From assembly GCF_003590095.1 (NCBI RefSeq), contig NC_039479.1, positions 2,728,001 through 2,792,000 on the forward strand: 64,000 bases of DNA. The letters run 5' to 3'. Position 1 is the first letter of the stretch, and every line of letters begins with the position of its first letter. The notes beneath the pieces were generated by a model. That model did not search any database. It had not been told where the DNA came from and worked only from the letters and a program-made list of their open reading frames with translations. The stretch comes from Trichoplusia ni (taxonomy: Eukaryota; Arthropoda; Insecta; Lepidoptera; Noctuidae). The position numbers and the translations under genes are program-made. Positions 35,501 through 47,300 of this stretch are shown one piece after another.

Positions 35501-37525
35501 AAGAAACTACCATTACAAGCATAACACCGACCACCAGTATCACACCAGTGCCCCCTTACTCGCCACACCCACAGGACCAATCGGCCGCGATGCCGGTCCC
35601 CGTCTCGCTGACTATGGCGAACGCTCCCAGTGTCAGTCTGTCTTTGCTACAAAACCACGCTCCTGTCGTAACACCAACGCCGGGACGGAAGACGTTGGTG
35701 GTAAAGCAGGTCAGCATGACAGGTCAGCATAGGAAGATCCTTCTAGTGCCCTCTGATAAACTCGCCTCCATGAACAATACACCTTCAATCACGGTGCAGC
35801 CATCGGAACAGCCTCAGTCGCCGCCGCCGCCGGAGTCGCAGCCGGAGTTGCAGCCAGTCAGCTTGCTTCTATCAAAAACATATACTAAAGCAAAGGCAAA
35901 GGCTAAAACACCGGCCATAGGCACGGGGGACATCCTAAAAGTATCAAAATCGGGTAAAATTGCAATTATTCAAAAACCTGACAGCAAGGTAACTGCGGTA
36001 ACCAGTGCTAAGTCTATTGACCTTACGGACGTTCCTAGTACATCTAAGCCAAGTATTCCAAAAGCCTCGACTGTGACAATTAACCTGACAGATGAAATTA
36101 CTTTAACAACGGCAAAACCGAAAGTCGACAAGAAACAAGAACAAAAGAAAGCAGCCTCTAAACTAGCAAGTCAAAGCAATGGAAAATCGAGCTCTAGTTC
36201 TGACGAGTCCCTCTCAATCTTCAAGGACGTTGTGCAAATCCAAGCGTCAGACTATTCCGAACCACCTCGGCCCCAACACAAACATAAATCAAGTGCTGTA
36301 CGCCCAGAAAAAAGCAACGTATCTTTGAATGATAAAAAGCAGTCCACTCTTAAGACGGCGGATGGCAAGAAACTAACACAAGTGCCGCAAAGTAAGGTAC
36401 CGAAACATATAAACGCGGCAGTGAAAATAAAAATAGAGGGCTTAAATAAAACCAAAGCACTTAGTAGGAAGGAACAGGACAACTTCATTAGGAAAGCGAT
36501 GACTAGTATAATTAAGCCTACTACCGGAAAGAGGCCGGAGAAGAGGGGCAGTGGCTCCAAAACCAAAAGTAGCGCCACCGCAGCTCCGGTCACTGTAGAC
36601 CTCACGTAAGTCATATTATTATAAAATATGCAATATACTTACTATAAAAAGAGTTGTTCATGACATAAGTAAATAGATGTTTTACAAATGAAATAAAGTT
36701 AAGTGTTTTGTACCTATGCAACTAAGTGTCTCACAAAATGTCGTCTAAAATATAATATATAGCTAATATAGCTCTTCATTCTACTTGGCAGTGTCAAAGA
36801 CAGTGTGACGTCAACTGCGAGGTTTTGCTATGCGTCTGCTGTTCGTCGTTTTGACGTTCCATGACTTTGAATTTGCATTTTTAGTATTTGAATAAGTGTA
36901 ACACTCAAATAGCATGTTAATATTTTACAGGAATACTCCGTTAGTGTACGCATCATCAATTACGTCAAGCATTGGTGGCGCCGCAAAGAGGTTGTCTTCT
37001 AACGTAGACAAGGCGACCGCTAAAAAGAAAAAGACTGAACGTAAGTTTAAATAAATTATTTAAAGGTTAGGCTCCTCCTCTCACGTGCCCTTTTCACTTT
37101 GGGTCTTTAAATGTCGAATAAGTATACCTTAAGATTGATAATCATTTGCTCGCCACAGAACAACAAGATTGATTTGATTTTATAAACGTATACCGACAGC
37201 TAGCGATGTCTACCTTATAGCAGTTTTATTGGAAAAATACTTTTTTCCATATTGCCAAGAGAAAGTTTTGCATTTAATTATATTTCACTTTCTTATAACT
37301 TCACTAGTTTTATCAGCCATTTCCGCTGTTAGTCATAAACGTCTTATCGTTTGATGTAACAATATCATGCATGACTAAACCTCATTCTTCCCAATGTCAT
37401 TGATTCTGTTCCAGAAAACCAATCTGGACTTTATGTCTCAACTAACAGAGTTCATATTTGTTTCAGCAATGACGCTGAAGGATTTCGATCTGGATGATTT
37501 CGACGATATCATTGAACTCGAATAA
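17501..37525 (+). CDS. ATRX: ATRX/XNP-type SNF2 chromatin remodeller
   Basis: ATP-dependent chromatin remodeller, about 3,887 aa. Exons: 17501-22746, 22905-23106, 23386-23673, 25496-25629, 25900-26037, 26527-26632, 26742-26837, 27188-27325, 27794-27934, 28504-28623, 29126-29514, 29697-30043, 30270-30450, 30958-31128, 31513-31684, 31907-32028, 32396-32598, 32687-34170, 34613-34896, 35073-36605, 36931-37040, 37467-37525. Phases are consistent (11,664 nt). The helicase spans about residues 2117-2663: Walker A MGLGKT 2149-2154, DEGH 2273-2276, TGTPMQNNL, and motif VI YRFGQ 2606-2610. The signatures AHCMGLGKTLQV, DIQSIFRVYRFGQ, GTMEQKIYERSVTKQ and HEHDSLL fit ATRX better than ARIP4/RAD54L2. The N-terminal 1,748 residues, one exon, are acidic and Ser-rich with no ADD zinc finger, as in Drosophila XNP. 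About 1,220 residues follow the helicase, ending DFDLDDFDDIIELE. Human ATRX is about 2,490 aa, so this protein is oversized. Confidence 0.93.
17822..18052 (+). repeat. 33-bp coding tandem repeat in ATRX exon 1
   Basis: Seven in-frame units of about 11 codons (231 nt, 77 codons; the first two units are 12 and 10 codons). Example units are TVPQQDDLSVD, TLLQPNVLQMD, IVPEPDKLQKN, NAPQQSKSQQD and YRPQQEEIQVD. The units are diverged, so this is an old expansion. It sits near the N-terminus, at about residues 108-184. Confidence 0.8.
23674..25495. other. ATRX intron 3 (1.8 kb), little recognised
   Basis: Mostly AT-rich non-coding sequence. A LINE-like fragment with CACTGCTTGGCAAAGGCCTC lies at about 24944-24995, and a GC-rich patch at about 24831-24865. 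An open frame at 24531-24740 has no family similarity and is not called. Confidence 0.55.
27411..27495 (+). repeat. Dispersed repeat family B, copy 2
   Basis: It shares blocks in order with 15205-15300, including CCCGACTAGC, CCCAACCG, AGTCTTTAATCATGAGCTGA and a GCGGCGGTGAGATCGCG end. It lies in an ATRX intron. Confidence 0.6.
28191..28322 (+). repeat. LINE-like dispersed fragment
   Basis: It includes TTTCCCACTGCAGGGCAAAG, GCCTCCCTTAGGTTCTTCCA and TTCGTCGCGCCATCTCATTC. It resembles a common moth retrotransposon-derived repeat. A related block, with CCCACTGATGGGCAAAGGAC, is at 47323-47500. It lies in an ATRX intron between the exon carrying Walker A and the next exon. Confidence 0.55.
31196..31262 (+). 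repeat. tRNA-like SINE head in ATRX intron
   Basis: It has an A-box-like TGGTCTAGCGG with a paired D-arm (GTCT/AGAC) and a B-box-like GAGTCGATTCC at tRNA spacing. The anticodon and T stems do not pair well and the ends do not close, so this is a SINE-type pol III head and not a functional tRNA. It lies between the exons ending at 31128 and starting at 31513. Confidence 0.55.
34470..34530 (+). repeat. Dispersed repeat (TCAAAATCAAAA-led) fragment
   Basis: CAAAATCAAAATCAAAATTC is followed by CAAATTAGGCTACTAAGTAG and a GCACTTTTTGAAGGTC end. It is related to the fragment at 3843-3990. It lies in an ATRX intron. Confidence 0.45.
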
Positions 37526-40500
37526 CGATTCCGATACATATAACATATTTATATATGCCTACTTATGATCAATGTTGAACAATACAATTGATTGTGTTAA
37601 TTAGAATTATTGAGAGATATTCACTCGAGAAGCAAGATATTCCGATAACATTGAACTTTTAACTCTATAACTAAGTACATCAAGTGCAAAATGGCTTGTG
37701 TTCGACTTGGACTAAATCACATTGATTTTAAATTGTATAACTTCAAATATAAAGTTGCTTTTTCTGTGTTTAGATGTAATCAAGTAAATATTACAGAGTC
37801 AACTCTTAATATGTCATAAAAGGTACACTTAGAATAAATAGCATATTCTCATCTCTATGACGATAGCCATAGCTGAAGTTTATAAATAATAGAACAGTGT
37901 TAGAGTTTGCACTGTACGAAATGTTTATTTTAATGGTGATTGTAATTATTCATTGTGTAATATGTATAGCATTAGGTATCCAACCTTCTTAAAGTGTCCG
38001 TTTATAGTAGAGTCGGTAAAACAGTATAGAATTTCACCAGAATCTGTTTTACCGACTCAGCCCATATTTAGAAAGTTAGAATTTACAATCAGCCTTTTTG
38101 GTCGTGCAAGAAGCAACGTAAGTCTCGCAAGCAAATACTACTAGATAAACGACATAGGGTTACATTAGTACATGTCGTTGGGTACGGAAACCTTGCGTTG
38201 CCTCATGCACGGACGTCCCCGTCTACCGGTAGGAAGAATTTTCAACAGTTTTTTGAAATTTGGTAGAAAACTTAGTAAAGAATTACTAAAAGATAATAGT
38301 TTTTGAAATATTTTTGCCCGTTTATTCCAGTACGATAACTCTCGAAACTTAGTTTTGATTTCCTTTTTTTAATTTTAATTGATTCTTAAACGATGCTACC
38401 GGGCTGAGATCGAATAGCGATCCAGTGTTGTGTCGTTAGCCGTCGATTGAGCGTAGTTCCAAGTTATGCCACTGTCAGTTTTTGTCGCTAGTGTCGAGTT
38501 CCGAAGTATCATTTTTATTCGAAATCGAATGAAACTCGAAACGAAAGAACTCGATGCTGTCTTTAGTAAGCCCACTGGACGTTTGGATACCTCAGAACTT
38601 ATATAACAGTTTTCCTCAACTCTCAGTATTGGTAAGTAACTTGAACAAATGATCCTAGGACATGTTCCGCCTACGTTCGATTGTATTCAAAATAACACGT
38701 GCAATATACAGTCGATCGCACTTGTTCTCTTATAGCATTTATGTCAAAGCAGTAAGGTTGTTTTTTGTAATAGTTCCTGATTTTGAATGACTGTACGATT
38801 TTTTTCAAGTTCAAGTTATTTCCCGATAAAATTTCAGAAATTTGATTGCGTGCCTTTTTACTTTTAACGCAGCTTTCATGTAAATTATTCTCGAGTAGAT
38901 AAATATTATTTTAATATTATATAATAACTACTATACATATGTTCTCTTCAGATTTTTATTTACGAAGATATATATACAATATGGCTATGACAGTTACAAA
39001 TATTTGACTAAATAGCCAAGTCAATGTCTTGATTTCATGTTTTACTTCGGAAGGTATATTGTTCCAATTGTGATAAAAGTATGTTTTTTTTTATTATTTC
39101 AAGAATTTATGTGTCCTATTTGATTATATTGATAGTGTATTATTTCAAGTTAGTCATAACTTAGGTGTTAATGTAAGTATTATATAGTTTTTATCTTATG
39201 TAACATCCATTTTAAAATCGAGTGTGGAAGTAATCTCAATTTCGGTTCGTTTCACTGTAAATGTTTAGATATGTGTATTGTATAGGGATGTTTATTTTGT
39301 ATTAAGATGTGCTCCACGGCATCCATAGTACCATATGATGGTAGCCTCAGAGCCAGCTTCAGTATGTAGCAACTATAATATAAGTCACACACTCACGTGA
39401 TTATTTACGAGTAAGTCCATTATATTTTATTTTATTGCAAATGATTGCAATGTTACGTTTTCTAAACATAGTTGTAAGATTAAAAAACAAACAGGAAAAT
39501 AATTTCTAATGTTTCCCTTAACTAATTGTAAATGTCGAAGTTCAATAAATAAAAACGCCAAATAATTATCGCAACTGTATATTTTCTTATACTAACAACA
39601 AAATATATTAAACATTTATGTAACTTACACTAGACGATTAAAGCTTCTAAATAGTTACAATTCCAAAAATAATTTCATAATTAACCAATAAAATAATGCT
39701 TGACCAGTCGCATATCACTTATTACAATAAGGCTTCTTACACTCGAGGCAAGACAAGTCTCAAAAATTCAACAACTTTTGTCTTAAAAGATGCTTATATA
39801 CGCACTTATAAGACTTTGTGGCGGTAGTCTTCAGGCTGTAGTCGAATATCCGACACTTAAAGCCGATTTAGACGGTGCGGAAAGTATCGTTCAAGTTGCG
39901 ATACACTGCCGGCCACGATATGACTTTAGTTACCAAAGATGCGCAAAATATTTCTCGCATCATCTAAATGAGCCTTCATAATATTACCTCGAGTATAAAA
40001 TGTCTTATTTAAATTAATATCTCCATATATCATTCAAGATCTGTAACTTAATAACTAAATTAAACAATAATTACGTTTATCTGAGAATTTTATAATTCTT
40101 TTGTTCGATATTGTTTTATCTTAATTAACAATGCATTGGATTTGCAAACATATTGAATATTGTACTAAATAAATTACCTTTGGTGATAATTTTAATTCAC
40201 AAACTTACATAAACTGAGCACCCTTCTTTAAATACTTTGTTTCAAGTTTAAACATATACGAGTAAGTGTATTATACGTGTGTGATCTCCTAAACGGCTGG
40301 ACCGATTTGAGTGATGCCCTGATTACTTTAGTTAGATTCACAATCCTGCCCGGCAGAACAAAGTTTACCTAGTAAATATACAAAATAGAATTCTAATACG
40401 GAACACAAGCACTCATTTCGAATGATGATTAGTGGTCATTGTATATTAACGTTTAGTAAAACTCACATCCAGAAAGCAGTTAAATATTTATCTTTCTAAA

Positions 40501-41310
40501 TAATTGAAATCTAGTATGCTTGTATTAGCTCTTATTTTTGTAAGAGGTGTAAATTAAAACTATCACCGTAAACTTAAATTATTCTCATTTGGCTACATTT
40601 TAGTCTAATTTCATAATTAATATAAACACCAATAAAAATATCGAAGCCTAGTTTCAGAGATCGATTAAATAATAATATATTTTACTGGCTGGTGTAAAAA
40701 TAACTTTAATTGTATTCTATTAAGGTTGAAAATAGAATCACAGGGTTTTTGTAAGTAGTAAAAAAATACTTATAATTCGATAGCCCATATCTTTAGCACG
40801 TGTAATATTTGGAATATGAAATGCACCATATTGCAGTTTACAAAGAATTAAAAAAATATCTATTTTTCCCTTTTTCAGGAACAATCTTTTGTGTCTAACA
40901 CTTTGTGAAAAATACATACCCATTTGTTGACCATTTATTGTTGATACGAAAAGTAATATTTTTGAATTGTTTTAACATTCCCCAGAATTAAATGCGCATC
41001 TATTTTATTTTGGAATCGCATATTCATGTTGTGTAGATACAACGAAATGAAGGGAAACCTCTTTGTACATTTAAATATAGCCACCATTTCTCACTATAAT
41101 ACAATAATATCCACTAGACGTGCGATTATTTAGATGATGAACAATGATATTAATAACTCTTAATTCAAAGCAGTAAAGATGATGTTCGTAACGTTGTTCC
41201 CATACAATGACAGCATGCACGCCAAATGCACTCTTGTTTCTATTACCTTTAAATTCATTCTCGCACTGCGATTTCTAAAGTATATTGTGTTCAGCATTGT
41301 TTGGTTACTA
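37526..41310. other. Convergent intergenic region ATRX / PXK
   Basis: It holds the ATRX 3' UTR on the left (candidate poly(A) signals at 37833-37838 and near 39543) and the PXK 3' UTR on the right (a minus-strand AATAAA at about 41004-41009). A perfect 15-bp inverted repeat is at 38010-38058. A short repeat-like block with AAACGGCTGGACCGATTTGA is near 40293. The rest is AT-rich with no supported gene on either strand. Confidence 0.6.
38010..38058. repeat. Perfect 15-bp inverted repeat (hairpin)
   Basis: The arms GAGTCGGTAAAACAG (38010-38024) and CTGTTTTACCGACTC (38044-38058) are perfectly complementary with a 19-nt loop. It lies about 490 bases past the ATRX stop codon, so it may be transcribed in the 3' UTR. 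Function is unknown. It is too short for a confident microRNA call. Confidence 0.7.
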
Positions 41311-44300
41311 TTACCGTGAGTCCGAGTTGTTTTGCGTGGCGAGGCTGGATTTGTCGAAGTTACAGATGGCGTCGAGCAGCGACCGCCGCGCGTCGTACGT
41401 CTGCGGCGAGTCGGGGGTGCTAGCGCATATGGCCCCTGGATATACAAATTAAGATTTATTTGATATTTCGGTATTTTGGAAATTCGAAAATACATACTTT
41501 TAGTTTACAATATTCTCGACCAAAAACATAACCAGCAATTCATCAATATTGTAATCCACCAGTACGTTTAACATTAAACACCAGCGTCCTATTTTATTCT
41601 ACACTTTATATGAACAATGAAAAATTACAACAGGTTGGCATTTCGTAAGTGTAGGTGGCAGCAGCTACTTAGACAGACGAACGACATTTCAACTGCCATC
41701 CAACCAAACATTCCGTCTAGTGCCTTGGCACGTGGAGGCACGTGTTTATACGGCTTAATATTATGTCTTTTGTATTCTCAACTGATTGACATGTTCCTAT
41801 GTTGTATGCAAGTTTGAAGGCATATAGGTATTTCTTCAGGTAGACCTACCTGTGGTTGGCGGTGTCGGCGAGGACGCATCGCTGACGCTGGCCGATATGT
41901 ACATGTCTGGTATCGACGACATCGACTGCCAGTGAGACTCTCGGCGCTTCTGTGAATAATGAACGAAAATCACACTAATATTATAAATATGTTTGTTTGT
42001 TACCTCTTCATGCCCAAGCGGCTGGACCGATTTCAATGAAATTATAGGTAGTTGATGACTTGGATTCATACTTTTACCCGACTTCTTCAATTTGTAAATT
42101 GTTTTTGCGGCTATAAATGACACCGGGTGAAACCGCTAGCAGCAGCTATTTATAAATAAACAATTGACGGTAGGTATGTAATGCTAGCAGATGTGATGAC
42201 ATGAATTCCTAGGTTTATAGTACAGTAAAACATCTTACCACTTTTCGCTTTTGTTTCTTCATTTCATCCTCAGAATTAAGTATCTCTTGTATCCGAACTT
42301 CCCTTTTGGCACTGCGCATCTAAAGGAAAATAATCAAAATCGGTTAGACCGTCTGACTAAATTTAAAAAACAAATTGATTTTGGTAGGAAATATACGTAT
42401 ATTTCCTACCAAGATCGTTTACCTTTTTGACTACCTATACCAATAGATTTAGGTTTGAGGTACATACCTTTTTTTGGTCCTTCTTCAGCTTATCCTCTAT
42501 ATGGTCCACCGCCGCCCTCAGTTCTTCCTTCAGAGCGAGCGGGAACTTCAATGTTGCTCGTTCCTCTTTACATCTCACTGGGTACTTCTTAAAGACTGGT
42601 AGTAGCAGTAAATAGCTGAGTGTCGGCGGCATGCTCCTGCACGCGTCCCGGGATAGGATGATCCGGAGGAGTGATTCTGGAAATAAGTATAGACAATAGG
42701 TTAGGGTAGGGTGCTATGGTTTTCGGAATGAACGAATATTATAAATGAATTTAGTTTTATTAGAGAACTTAATATATTAAAATGTCAAGGTACTAAAACT
42801 TGGGCCCCAAAATTTATATTAAAAAAAATTGGAATAGTTTAACAGAAAATTTAACGCGAATTTAATCCGAGCAGTAGGCTCGGATTTGATCTCCACGTAG
42901 GCCGAGCATTATTGTGATCCACGAATCCGACATTCGTGGATCACACAATTCTGAGTTTGTGCGAGTTACTTAAATGTTTGTGAAACGGCGGGTTTCACAA
43001 ACATTTAAAGATATTCTAAGGATATAAAGAATGCTTTAGGCGAGGAACCCTTTTAAAAATAAAAATAAACTTTAACTAACTGAGCTCTTCACTAAGATAA
43101 TCAGGATAGGTATCACAGTAGCAGTGCGCTAGCGGCCTCCCGAACGTCATCTCATACAGGACTCGTCCGAAGCAGTGCGCGTCCACGTTGTCCGCGGAGT
43201 AGGAGGGCCGCAGCTGCAGCAGGTACTGCCGGTAGAGGCTGGGCCCGCCCAGCAGTATGTTCTCTATGTCCGTGAGGTACACGTGGTGCTGGACTACCAT
43301 TATGTTGCCGGGGTGCACGTGACCTGCGTTTAAAAGTAAAGAAAAATTAAGTCAAATCAGAAAGTCAAAACTTCGAAAAGCTTTATTTGAATTTATAATT
43401 AATATTCTGGTACTAGTCAAGCTATACTTCATTTGTTTAGGTTATTAAAAGCGGAATCGATCTTGGTGTCCTTTTGTCAAAAACAAACCAACATATATAT
43501 ATATATATTGGTATAAAAACACTCCAAGATTTAGATTGTCTCGTGTAAGATTGTTTAGATTTATTTAAGATTCTAGACAAATAGAGTGTAGCTGCTTCTG
43601 GTGATAGTCTATTTCTATGCTATATTAGGACCAGCTAACAGTCTTTCTGGCTTTAAGCTGTATACAGTATTTTATTTCCGTCTGAACGGATGCTTTGCAC
43701 GTGAAAAAACAAAAAAATAATGGTAATAGGTTAAAATAACGTACCATGCGGTAAACCCTTATCGTGTAAGAACTTCAAAGCTTCCAAGATTTGCCTTCCA
43801 TAATCGTAGATCTGTTCTTCCACAAAGGGCCTGATGTTCTTAGGGTTGGAATACTTCGCGAGATGGCTCCCGCTGTACTCAGTCTGGTAGATCATGTCTC
43901 GTAAGCTCCCACCTTCATATATACTCCGGACTACGTACACTCCCGTGTCTAAATTTTGAAATGCTAATATTTGGTCTATGTGAGGATGCTGGAAAATGAA
44001 ATATAAATCTTTTTGAGTACCATTACGAAAATAACCAGTCACCAGTTTACCAAATTACCAGTACGAAAATTAGAACAGAATTGTATACTGGATTTAATTT
44101 TCCAACTTTTTTGTTGCTATAGGCAGGATTTATAGGAAGATACCTTTGCATAAAGACGATATAATTGATATTATTATAACATAACTAGCCAGAGGTAAGT
44201 ACAGCAGAGCGAGTGTAGAAAGCTTTCTCGAACTCTTTTTTTAATATCTACCCAATCATAGTTGTAGGTGAAATTCGACTATAACGTGATAAGATTACTA

Positions 44301-47300
44301 TATAAGAATAAGTCAAGATACGGTCATTAATAGTGCATTGTCAGCCTTAAAAGAAGGGTTGACACTTAAATATTTAAATAAGGTACTTTATACTTACACT
44401 AAGATTTTGTAAACTCTTAAGGGCCGCCTGTAATTTCTTGTCATTTAAATATCTATCGGGACCGAAGTTCTGCCACGAGAGTATACAGTTTTCTTGAGTC
44501 TTTGTATCTGTTACCTGAAATCAATATTTTACAAGCTATTAAAATACATTTTGCACTCAATTTGTGTCTCAATGTTGGTTAAACCCCCTCACACATAAGA
44601 AGAAAACCAGTGTGTTGAACTCATGAAAAAAATAAGTCATTTCTGTGAATACTTAAAATAAATAATGAGTTTTTTTATACTTTAAAACAACGTAAATGAT
44701 GAGCACTTCAATTTTTATCATATTTTTATTGCCTGAAAAGACAGCTATCATATTTCGTGACTCATAACAAAGGAATATTCACGTCATTGGTTTTATTATA
44801 ATAGGTATAATCACAGAATATGTATGTACTAGAAAACCACATATTATCTATTTGATTGATATAGTTATAGAAAAACCAAACAAGGCACAACTAATTTCAC
44901 TATTTTTACTCGGGAAAACTGTAATTACAGTTCACATTTAATAGTGCAAATGTGTAGTCCTTATTCCTGTACTAGGGATAAGGCACTCGGTACTAATGTA
45001 TTAGGAACATCCACGTGGTTAAATACGAAAACTATTAACATAATTATGATTTCATACTTTTGGTAGGCAGTGTTCAAGTTAAAAGATAAATCGTATATTC
45101 ATTTCACAACAAAATTCGTTAGATTGAACTATGCTGGATTTTATGTAATGCACTTTCATAATGAAATGCCTAAAAAGAGTAGTTATAGTAGTTTATAGCA
45201 ACTTGTTAAAGCAACTAACTAAGAAGTTATATTTCCTTATCCGCCATCCGATGTCGGCGATAGCACCTTTGAGTTCGAAGCGGCCTTCTCCTCGGAGGGC
45301 AATGGATACTGTTTGCAGCGCCAACTCTGTAACAATATTCAAGCATCTATCAAATAACGATTCTTTCCCATAAATCGAGGTAATCTATACCGGTATATCA
45401 AACACAAAAATCCATCATCATTATCCTAGCCTTTTCCCAGCAATGTTGGAGTCAGTTTTCGGTCTAAATGGATGCAGCTAAGTATCGATGTGTTACAAGC
45501 AACGACTGACTATCTGACCTCCTCAAACCAAGGCCAAACGATACACCTTAGTCGGACTGGTTGTTAGACTTTCTAGCTCTAACTACCCGGCAAAATCCGA
45601 GACCTACAATTTAACGTGCCTTCTGAAACACGGAGGAACTCGTTATGTCATAGAAGGACCGACCGTAACAAGTGCAGCTTAATTTTACTATATTTAAATC
45701 AAGTATTTGCAAAAAAAAATCACCTAAGATTTTAAAGACGGAAATAGGGCCGAGATCTTACTCTTAAATCGAATCGAGACTAACTACAACTTACAAGGAT
45801 TGTTTATGCGCAATTAATATTTTTAGGTAAATTGTTGTATGTGTTATGGTAACATTGTCCTGAATGTGTACTTATTGAGTAGAGTTTTATCCAATAGAAC
45901 TACAACAATACCAATTGAGCCATTCACTGGCAATAGACATGCAACGCGACTTCGAATCGCAGACTATCATTTATCGCCTTGACCAAAGAGTTACTTTACA
46001 CCGCTCGGATAATGTAACGAAATATTATTTTAAAGTGTATGATTTCTAGAAGGCAACCTTAGTTCTTTCTGCGAATATGGAAACTGATAAAAGCCCAGGC
46101 CTGACTAGAAAATAATATTAAAGATTTTTGTTGAAAAGATTCCCGCTTTAAGGATCCCAATCCTTATGTCGCGGTGGGTTTCACAAACATTCGAGTCAGA
46201 TGAACAAAGACACCCAGACTCAGGGCCAGGACAAGCATACGTGGATCACACAAATTCTTGTCCTACGCGGGGACCGAACCCGCGACACTTCGCGCTGAGT
46301 GGGTTTGGCTCAATCGCAGTTTTTTATCCACAGGAAGACGAACTAAAAGGTCATTGTGGAAACATGTGTGTAATTTGTAAATATTTGTCCAAATCTATAA
46401 TTAATAACTGACATCCGTATCGAAAAACGCTCGAATGATTCACGAGTAAGCAGTCCCTGATGTGACGTATCAATGACGAAACAAATGATTGCTACAATGT
46501 CACGTGAATCGAACCGTACCGGAACGATTTATCTGATGGGGGATCATTTAATTGACACATTTTCGTCACACAGAACAGAACTGCCACAGCGGCAGTACAC
46601 ATCTTGTTGTTGAGAAACCTGGATTCCAAATATTGGAACCTGGAATTGACAATCGGAAAGAGATCTTTGGGATATTTACAGGCAAATTTTACTGAATTGA
46701 AAAGCAATCCGTAGGGAAGGATATAGCTACTTCAGAGTTGCGAATCGCAAATTTTTGGGTATCGCAAGTTGCGATACCCAAAAATTTACGAAACAAGAAT
46801 ACATACCAAAATACTTGAAAAAATACTATCTATCACGACTTCTAAACGTACGATTTTTAACCGTCGCACGCGTCGCAGTGTCGTATTTTACATTGATTTC
46901 CATGTAACTAGGCCAGTAGGTTAGGTTAGCATTACTTTACATGTGTAAACAATTTTCGTCGTATTGTTACTGAAGGTCACTGCACTCAGATTCACAAGTA
47001 ATTTCAGACCAGAAAGAGTATTTGGTGGCCAAGTTAAGTTCACAACCTGGGACTAAAAACAGTTATCTGACAGCATTCCTGGCAGGACGTATTGCACAGA
47101 TAGCCAAGTGGTTGAGATCTCCACGCCAAATCCACTGTGCGTGGTGTGTCGCGCGTTGATTTCCGCGTAGAACAAGACAAGTATTTGTGTGCTGCACGAA
47201 TTCTAATCCTGAGCATGTTTGTATGTGCATGTTACTTGAATGTTTGTCAAACATCACGCGACGCAAGGAACTGGAACCTCTATTTAAATTTAATAAATAG

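Noticed and set aside
38010..38058. MicroRNA precursor
   Set aside because: The 15-bp stem is shorter than expected for an animal pre-miRNA, and pairing does not extend beyond the arms or into the loop.
43489..43510. Microsatellite (AT)n
   Set aside because: Simple short AT run in a PXK intron; ordinary and without functional implication.
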